A stretch of 64,000 nt of DNA from Orychophragmus violaceus (taxonomy: Eukaryota > Streptophyta > Magnoliopsida > Brassicales > Brassicaceae): NCBI GenBank assembly GCA_030180135.1, contig CM058239.1:79553823-79617822 (forward strand). Reading direction: 5' to 3'. Numbering within the stretch: position 1 is the first letter of the stretch; each line of letters opens with the position of its first letter. This document shows, piece after piece, positions 57,718 to 64,000 of the stretch. A program made the translations under genes and the position numbers. The notes beneath the pieces are model-generated. The model saw only the letters and a program-made list of their open reading frames with translations, was not told the DNA's origin and made no database searches.

Positions 57718-58922
57718 ATGAATCCGCTTATAACATACGATTCTGAAAACTCACAGTTTCACAAAATTCATGATATTACTTTGAGGGATAATCGCTGGAA
57801 TGTTAGAGCGAAGGTTTTGAGAGCGTGGTGTTTTACTCACTATGATGCTCCCCTGGAATTAATTTTATCCGTTGAAACGATATTCTTCTTCTACTCTTTT
57901 TTTATCCCTAGGAACTAATTTCACCCCATTCATTTTATTGGGTATACATGGCACCCATAAATCCATACGCTTTTTTATAACTGACAGAGTATGTCCAACA
58001 TATAATGATATTTTTATAACTGACGAGACAAATATCACTGAGAAATTCGATCCTCCAACTTTGGATGACCTCTTGAGCATCAAACCAATCCAAGGAATTA
58101 ATGATGGGACAGTTTCAAATAAATATGCAATTGGTAAGTGTTATTTACAATACATTATTATTAGATTAAGTTGAGAAATCTAACATCGGATTTGGAAGAA
58201 TTGTGGTTGTTTTTTTAGGGGATTAACTTATATTTAAAATAAATTTTTTATATAGATGTTGTTGGTGCTATAACATGGATTGGAGAGCTTAAATGGGTAG
58301 ATGACTCTTCGAAGGTCAATTCGTATTCACGTACACGCGCTAAAGTCCAATTCACGCTAAGAGATGCCTAGTAAGTTTAAGTTTCAGAGTTTTATAATTA
58401 CATTATAATTAAACCTTACTGTTGACCAAAAAAATTTAAACCTTACTAAATAATGATGCTGTAATTGAAGGAAGAGGGCCATAGAATGTGTTGCCTATGG
58501 ACCACCCGCTGAGGAATTGTCGAGGCGTTTTGAACAAGTTCCAGACAAGCATTTGTTTGTTTTGCTCCGATTTTTCTAGATCGGAAGATTTTGCGATATG
58601 TTGACATGTTTTCTATAAAATATGAGTAAGACATTAATATAGAACAAAATTATGAGAATATATATAATTTTTTTACGTAGGGGTTACTTGGCTTAGAGGA
58701 ATATAAGGGCCTTCTTCAATTGACTATCATCGAGTATCTTTGGATGAGTTGAACAGTTTGTTGGAACGGTATGAATATTTTGAAATTGTCATATTGAACA
58801 TCTTATAATCATATAAATTATTAACAACATCTAATGTATTTTCCTCTTTGATTTCGTGTAGGTACCCTAATCCTCTTCCGACATGGTACTCAAACAAGCA
58901 CAAGACTCTTGATCGCTACTAA
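57718..58922 (+). pseudogene. RPA-like OB-fold (DUF223-type) gene, fourth copy
   Basis: ATG at 57718 (MNPLITYDSENSQFHK), then NRWNVRAKVLRAWCF, the first strand of OB fold 1. A frame change or unrecognised intron lies near 57890. Next come IRFFITDRVCPTYNDIFITD, LDDLLSIKPIQGINDGTVSN and a GTAAGT donor at 58134. After an intron, DVVGAITWIGELKWVDD and AKVQFTLRDA (58256-58370) form OB fold 2. The last exon ends RYPNPLPTWYSNKHKTLDRY with a stop at 58920-58922. Two OB folds in order make it the most complete RPA-like copy here. It sits just left of the CACTA right end, as the copy at 4480-5692 does. Probably broken near 57890. Confidence 0.72.
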
Positions 58923-59139
58923 CTCTCCTTCACTCTTATATGAATTTTTAATTTGTGATTCCTTAAAACAGTGTAAAGATTGCTAAGCGTTTGGTTTCTA
59001 TTTTAAGGGTTAATTAACTTTACAATAAATTTTAGTTAATATATAATATTGCAACTTATACATGTTTATTAGAAGTTGGAAAAAAGTGATTATACACTTT
59101 ACATATTGAAAGTATAGATTAGCTTTGAAACCCGTACAC

Positions 59140-59617
59140 CTACCACAAACAGGTAAAATATAACCAAACTATCTCATATTGCTTTCAAAAAATCCAAAAA
59201 TACTATATGATACGACACATACCCGACTACTTTGCGACACGAATAATGAGTTGAATATTATTCATATCAATAGCGACAAATAAACGACTTGGTTACTATT
59301 ATACCCGAAGTAGCGCATTAGTCGCCCATGTACTGACCAATTCGCGATTTTTCTACGACTCTTCACATCAGATGCAAAATAGTTGTCATATAACCGACTA
59401 GCCTGCGACTATTGTTTCCGGTCTCGACAATGGTCGTTAATCAATCGTGAATCGACGACTAAATTGGCGACAATCATTTTTGGTCGCATATAAGCGACTA
59501 ATACACGTCCATATATCCGTTGTCGCAAAATAGTAGCAACATTGTCCCCTAATAGTGGTCAAATGTTACAAGTATAGTCGCAAGATCCAGTCGTAAAAAC
59601 GTTATTATCTTGTAGTG
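59140..59617. repeat. Right subterminal region and terminus of the second CACTA element
   Basis: Landmarks in the same order as 33820-34304: ACACCTACCACAAACA, AACCAAACTAT, ATATGATACGACAC, TAGTCGCCCATGTACTG, TTTCCGGTCTCGA, ending TTATCTTGTAGTG. TCA follows. Confidence 0.9.
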
Positions 59618-61000
59618 TCACATGGACCTGTTCAGATATAGCATGACCCTCCAGCAGAAGAAAAAGAGCTTCAGTATGTGGTTATTGAATTATCACTAGG
59701 GGAGTTCACACTGTGGGTGTTGCTGGGGCACTTCGTGATACCATCTTAAAGCCTCATTCCACTCTGGCAAAGCTTGAAGGTAAGTTTTTTCATCTGATGT
59801 CTCTAATGTTATGAATTTGATTTATGTTTTTTAATTGATGGTCGCCCAATCAGGGAGATATTGAGTGGTGCATACGATGATGGAACCACCAATGTGGACA
59901 CAAGCACAAATGATGAGGGAGATTGATTTGATTTTGTTTTTGTTTTAGTTTGGGTGCTTTAATTTGGGTTTGTAAAACTTTAAACTTTTTCTTTGTTTCT
60001 ATTTAAAATAAGATATTTTGGTTTTGGATGGTTTTAAAACCTTACGCTAAATGAATGGATTTCAGCTTAAGGTTTTGTGCATACTAGGACTTGGTTCTTA
60101 TTAATGTTGTGGTGTGTTTGTTTTTGTGCTCTGTATATGGTTGTTTAAAGCAGCCCATCCAGTTAAAAAGGGAGAGTATGTGAATGCAAATGCAGCGTGT
60201 ACTTGCTGAAGCACCTCGGAAGCTACTACAGAAAAGATGTAGCTATCTAGTCCATAAGTCACTGGAGAGCTTACCCGAATATTATATTTTTCTTGAAAAC
60301 AAGAAAGATTTTTTTTTACATTTGTATTCATATTGTGGAGTGGAGTGGCTGGCTTGCTTGATGTGTGGGCATGAAGTCTCTTATGAAATTTTGGTAGTGT
60401 CACGTCTGTTTCTTTTTCTGCTTTTGTGCTTTGTAAAAAAATTTACTCTGATGATTTCGTTTTAAAAGTGTTTGCCTCTAGAGAAATTTATCTTGTCAAT
60501 TTTAGCTTCCATCAAAACGTTATGGTATAGTTCTCCCGATTATCTTTCAGGCTTTTTTAGTTTCATCTCTCCAGTATTATATTGATAGTCAGATTGTATG
60601 TTTCGTCTTTGAAATGAGTATTTGGCATTTGGATTGTATCATTTTGTGAAAAACAAAATAGACAAAAATAATCATATTTTGTATGATTTTGTGAATATTT
60701 TATATTAGAAGATATTTTAATAAAAATTTGAAGTAACGTCGTGTCAAATTCTACTATACATTAATCAAATCAATCATAATCACAATGGTCTCACATCTGA
60801 GTCATTTTTAGACCAATCAAATTAAAACAAGATTTTTTCACTTAAACACATTTTCAATTAATATATAAAACCTATCCACATTTATAATTATATTTACGTG
60901 TATACATGTTCAACTTGTTATGACTTCTGGTAGTTTCTATTATTACCTTTCTTGTAATCATATATATAATTGGAGACATTTTTACTCTCCTCACAGCCCT
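59618..61000. other. Flank right of the second CACTA element, no recognised gene
   Basis: 59621-59790 and 59850-59930 have coding-like composition (LRDTILKPHSTLAKLEG; LSGAYDDGTTNVDTSTNDEG), perhaps the rest of the unrecognised gene broken at 45913. A short frame at 60184-60465 is unrecognised. 60480-61000 is AT-rich. Confidence 0.4.
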
Positions 61001-61509
61001 CCACCTCATCACCTTCTATAATCCTATGTGGCATTTTTCTACCTTTAAAAAAAAAATCGTTTACTTTCTCCATTTTGTCGATATGCCTTAAAAATTAAAA
61101 TCCAAGATTACGTTTAAGCCCAACAAGTGTTGCCGTTTTTACCGTCTCTTCTTCCTCCTTTTCCCAGCAACTCAACAGCCGCCTCCTCGCCTTTTCCACC
61201 TTGATATGGCGACAGACTTTAAAAGCTCTTCAATTGTTTCGCTTTCGAATCCCTTCCATTTTCTGATCCTAAGCAATCTCATTCCAAAAGCTTTGATCTT
61301 TTGGTTTCTCCGAATCTAATCCATGGTTTGTTTCTTTTCTATTTGTATCATCGATTTCTCGCCGTCGTTCATCAGATTTATATAATTTTTCTAATGTAGG
61401 GTTCAAGTTTAGAACGAATTTTTGTTATTCACGATTGGAAGTTATGAGCAAGATCTTGAAGATTTATAATAAGTATGCGTTCCTTTTTCCTTTCTTGGGT
61501 GGGTTACAG

Positions 61510-62371
61510 CTTAAAAGAGAAATATCGACAATGAAACTGATTAAACATCCAAATGTGGTTGAAATCATTGAGATACAAAGCTAACGATTTTTCATCTTAT
61601 ATCATACCTCTTTGATATATCGTAAGAAACCAACCCATTTTATTGTACTCTTACTCACTTTTTGAGCCTGTTTGCTCTTTCTAGCTGAAAGCTTTGTATT
61701 GTTATGCTTTGAATATTCTTTTTTTACACTAAAACAAAATATCCTAACATAAATGTTTAGGCATATAGTAATCTTCTCTCTTTTCCTCTGTTCGTACTAA
61801 TGTCATTATTGGAATTGAACCACACGATATAGGCTAACAGGGGAGACTTAAAGAGGATGAAGCTAGGAGATATTTCCAGCACCTAATCAACAATAGATGT
61901 TTGGTTATATGGTGTTATTCTATTTGTGCTCATGGCTGGTTACTTGCCTTTTGATGTGCCAAATCTCATGACATTATACAAACGTGTACATGTAACAGCT
62001 TCTCTTCCTCTGTTTTTTACTGTTTTCTAAGTACTTTTCTATTCTCATATTTGGTGTTCAAAAAATACTTTAGATATGGAAGGCTGAGTTCAGCTTTCCA
62101 CCGTGGTTATCGCCAAGTGCCAAGGGAGTCATTAAACGTATTCTTGATCCCAGTCATATAACCGTAAGCTGTTGAAACCCTTTGATTGGTTGTGATTTGT
62201 GAACATGAGATGCTGTGAACTAAAGATCAACTGTGTCGAACTGCAGAGAATAAGTATCGAAGGTTACTAGAAGATGAATGGTTCAAGCAAGGGTACACGC
62301 TGCCATCGTTTGAGGAAGATGATGAGGAAAAAAACGTTGATGATGTTGATCCTGCTTTCAGTAACTCCAAG
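61510..62371 (+). pseudogene. Captured CIPK9-like protein kinase exons lacking the catalytic loop
   Basis: Exons with GT-AG borders encode, in order: LKREISTMKLIKHPNVVEII (from 61510); GRLKEDEARRYFQHLIN (from 61841), joined without an intron to DVWLYGVILFVLMAG and LPFDVPNLMTLYKR (to 61985); IWKAEFSFPPWLSPSAKG to LDPSHIT (62074-62163); RISIEGLLEDEWFKQGYTLP to DDVDPAFSNSK (62247-62371). These match the CIPK (SnRK3) kinase, most like CIPK9, a calcium-sensor-regulated kinase in potassium signalling. Missing: the glycine loop, the segment with the HRD and DFG motifs and activation loop, and the NAF regulatory region. It cannot be a kinase. The exon structure of the parent's intron-rich clade is retained, so capture was at DNA level. 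Confidence 0.85.
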
Positions 62372-63160
62372 GTAAAGAACCAGCATTTCTCAAATCTGCA
62401 TCTGATTCTATTAGTTGTGTAGATACCATAGTTCGGTTAAGTTGAACCAGTGTATTATACCAACTAATAATTACTATTTCATACCGCGTATAGCTTTTAA
62501 TCAGATTTGTTTGCTTGCTGAAGCTAATTTGATTGTTTCAAGGCAAGTCTTTGATGCCATCATCTTCAGCAACCAGGTCAACCTTCTCGAACTCAGATTG
62601 CAGGAGCTAGGACACTTTCTTTCTTCAGACGTCTTCTACCTTATGTTTGAGACGCCTCAACAAGTTTGCTTTCAAGATGAAATGGTATTGCCATGCGGAT
62701 AGAGAGAGGCGCAAATACTTTCTTGATTAGTCAAGGATAAAGACATATATGTAAAGGATATGATCTCTTTGACATGCTTTCCGAAGAATTTAGGTTCAAA
62801 GATTTGATTATATCATTAATATTATGTAAAAAGTATTTATGATTACACAAATTATATCCTTTTCTGTTGTACTATCATCGATTCCAAAAGAGCTTTTTAA
62901 AACTTATTAGTTCTAAATTTGTATAATTAATCATAAGCATTTTTAACAATGATTACAACGTAACACATGGACTTCAAAAGGCCGTACAATGCCGATGATA
63001 AAAGACACAACTCAATAAGGTGTGAACACAAATGAACAAATCGAGGATGACAATAAGCTCATTTGATTGGCTCATACAGATTTAAACAGAATATACAAGA
63101 CAAAGAAAATAACTAAATTGGGCGGAATGATAATTAGAATCCAACCAAACTTCAAACATA
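62372..63160 (+). other. Helitron interior after the kinase fragment
   Basis: 62415-62702 has a short frame (FDAIIFSNQVNLLELRLQEL) and an alternative frame with KMKWYCHADRERRKYFL; neither is recognised. The rest is AT-rich with no gene. It may be a second captured fragment. Confidence 0.35.
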
Positions 63161-63165
63161 CGAAC

Positions 63166-63183
63166 CCCCGCGCGTGCGCGGGG
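63166..63183 (+). terminator. Helitron 3' hairpin
   Basis: CCCCGCGCGTGCGCGGGG, a perfect GC-rich stem in AT-rich surroundings, 9 bases before CTAG. In Helitrons this marks the end of rolling-circle transposition. Confidence 0.85.
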
Positions 63184-63196
63184 TTGAAACAACTAG

Positions 63197-64000
63197 TTTA
63201 AAGTTAATTCCGATTTATTCAGTTTGGCTCATACTAATGCCGAAAAATGGTTATGTTTTCATTTTGGTGTCGAGTTTTTGGTTTTCAGAATAATGAAAGC
63301 AAACTGGTTATAAATTAATTTCACTTCTGCTAAATTTTAATATTTCCATTTGGTTTGGTTCAATTCTTACTGTTGCCGTTTATTTTTCCCACTACTGTAT
63401 ATTGCGTTGAATGGATCAAATGCTAAAATAACCCTCAAGCCAAAATCGTAATCTAAAATTGTCCCACTTTAATTTGTGTGTTCCTCAGTAAAGAGAAGAC
63501 TATTTTACCCTTAATAAACTCTGAATAAAATAATAATAAGTTGAAAACCTAAAAACAATTTTATGAATCTAGGCGGCAGTAGAGTCCTTATTCGCTTTTC
63601 GGATTTTTTTAATATATATGTCTCTCTCCTGAATTTTCTCTTAGCAGTGGGGCCCTTATTTGCTATTTCGGATATTTTTATAGCTAATAAAATCCCAAAT
63701 TTAGGGGTTTTTTTTGTTAATAGGACTTGAAATTGAATTGAACTGAATTACAATTAAATTGAGTTTTTGTTGAAATACTGAATAACTCAAGTGTATATGT
63801 ACGTATTAGACTTATTTCTTATTCTTACATTTAAAATATATAAATTATATAGGTTGAACCGTGAACTCGCAATAGTGGGAAGTTGGTAGGGATGATATAA
63901 CTGGTTCAACTCGTAAAACATGTAATTGATTCGACTCGTGCAACTTGTTGAACTCGCAAAACATGAAGTGGATTCAACTCGTATAACTGGTTCAACTTGT
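63197..64000. other. Flank right of the Helitron; short degenerate repeats at the end
   Basis: AT-rich with no gene. 63895-64000 is built from variants of GGTTCAACTCGTAAAACATG (TTCAACTCGT, TTCGACTCGTGCAACT, TTGAACTCGCAAAACATG), about 18-35 bp apart, as in the start of a satellite or tandem array running out of the window. Confidence 0.5.

Larger units (their letters stand above)
45914..59617. mobile_element. Second CACTA element, 13.7 kb, no transposase seen, carries host-gene fragments
   Basis: The left end CACTACAAGAAAACAGCG and the right end, reverse-complemented, CACTACAAGATAATAACG agree at 27 of the first 30 bp by eye, followed by GTTTTTACGACTG in both. TCA flanks both ends (45911-45913, 59618-59620), a perfect 3-bp target duplication. 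The interior holds two F-box pseudogenes (minus), two RPA-like genes (plus) and a nested Athila-like element. Removing the latter leaves about 8.5 kb. No TNP2 or TNPA-like sequence is seen, so it would depend on a transposase from elsewhere, such as an intact relative of 6181-34304. Confidence 0.92.
61001..63196 (+). mobile_element. Helitron 3' end with captured CIPK9-like exons; 5' end not fixed
   Basis: The right end is a classic Helitron terminus: an 8-bp palindromic stem with a 2-base loop (63166-63183, CCCCGCGC/GCGCGGGG), nine bases, then CTAG (63193-63196) followed by T as required for A^T insertion. No helicase is inside, so it is non-autonomous. A 5' TC terminus is not certain: TCTACTATACATT near 60750 and TCTATTATTACC near 60936 are candidates, but neither is preceded by the expected A. 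The start given here is only a conservative bound. Confidence 0.75.

Noticed and set aside
60740..60770. TCTACTATACATT as the Helitron 5' end
   Set aside because: It has the right flavour, but the preceding base is T and not A. Without other copies the 5' end cannot be fixed.

Overview
This is plant nuclear DNA, most likely from a Brassicaceae species. The evidence is AT-rich sequence, GT-AG introns, REM-type B3 and At2g35280-type F-box gene fragments, a CIPK9-like kinase fragment, Athila-like LTR elements whose primer site matches plant tRNA-Asp, and copia elements with the plant tRNA-iMet primer site. There is no convincing intact housekeeping gene. The window is a stack of nested transposable elements (TEs) carrying broken host-gene pieces. 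Boundaries are well supported where target-site duplications (TSDs) and terminal repeats can be read directly.

Layout. 1-158 is the 3' end of an Athila-like LTR. 159-784 is a copy of a CACTA-in-CACTA junction that recurs at 5693-6320. 945-4271 is a truncated minus-strand Athila-like element. 4480-5692 is a decayed RPA-like (DUF223) gene. 5693-6180 plus 34305-34581 is the right end of an older CACTA element, split by a younger 28 kb CACTA element (6181-34304, TSD GAC). The younger CACTA carries a decayed TNP2 transposase on the minus strand, a small inverted-repeat element (7559-8165), an RPA-like gene broken by a SIRE/Endovir-like copia element (10889-19296, TSD CCCTT), a B3/REM pseudogene (21851-22769), and a very young copia element (23268-31153, TSD GTGAG) that splits the transposase gene.

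34582-38275 is a decayed Helitron Rep/helicase gene. Its left part was cut by the older CACTA element, and its right part abuts a 5'-truncated plus-strand copia element (about 38340-43682). 43683-44788 is a decayed coiled-coil gene of unknown function. A second CACTA element (45914-59617, TSD TCA) lacks a recognisable transposase. It carries two F-box pseudogenes and two RPA-like genes, and is interrupted by a complete but pol-less Athila-like element (52347-57574, TSD TGGAT). The right end holds a Helitron 3' terminus (hairpin plus CTAG at 63196) downstream of captured CIPK9-like exons that lack the kinase catalytic loop.

How the parts relate. The two large CACTA elements share left-end sequence, and three right ends (older, inner, second) share subterminal TAGTCG-type repeats, so the transposase-less element was probably mobilised in trans. 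The two Athila-like copies share an unusual paired palindromic motif (TGCATCGATCGACAC, two copies 20-23 bp apart) at homologous places in LTR, leader, coding and 3' regions. This is the least explained pattern in the window.
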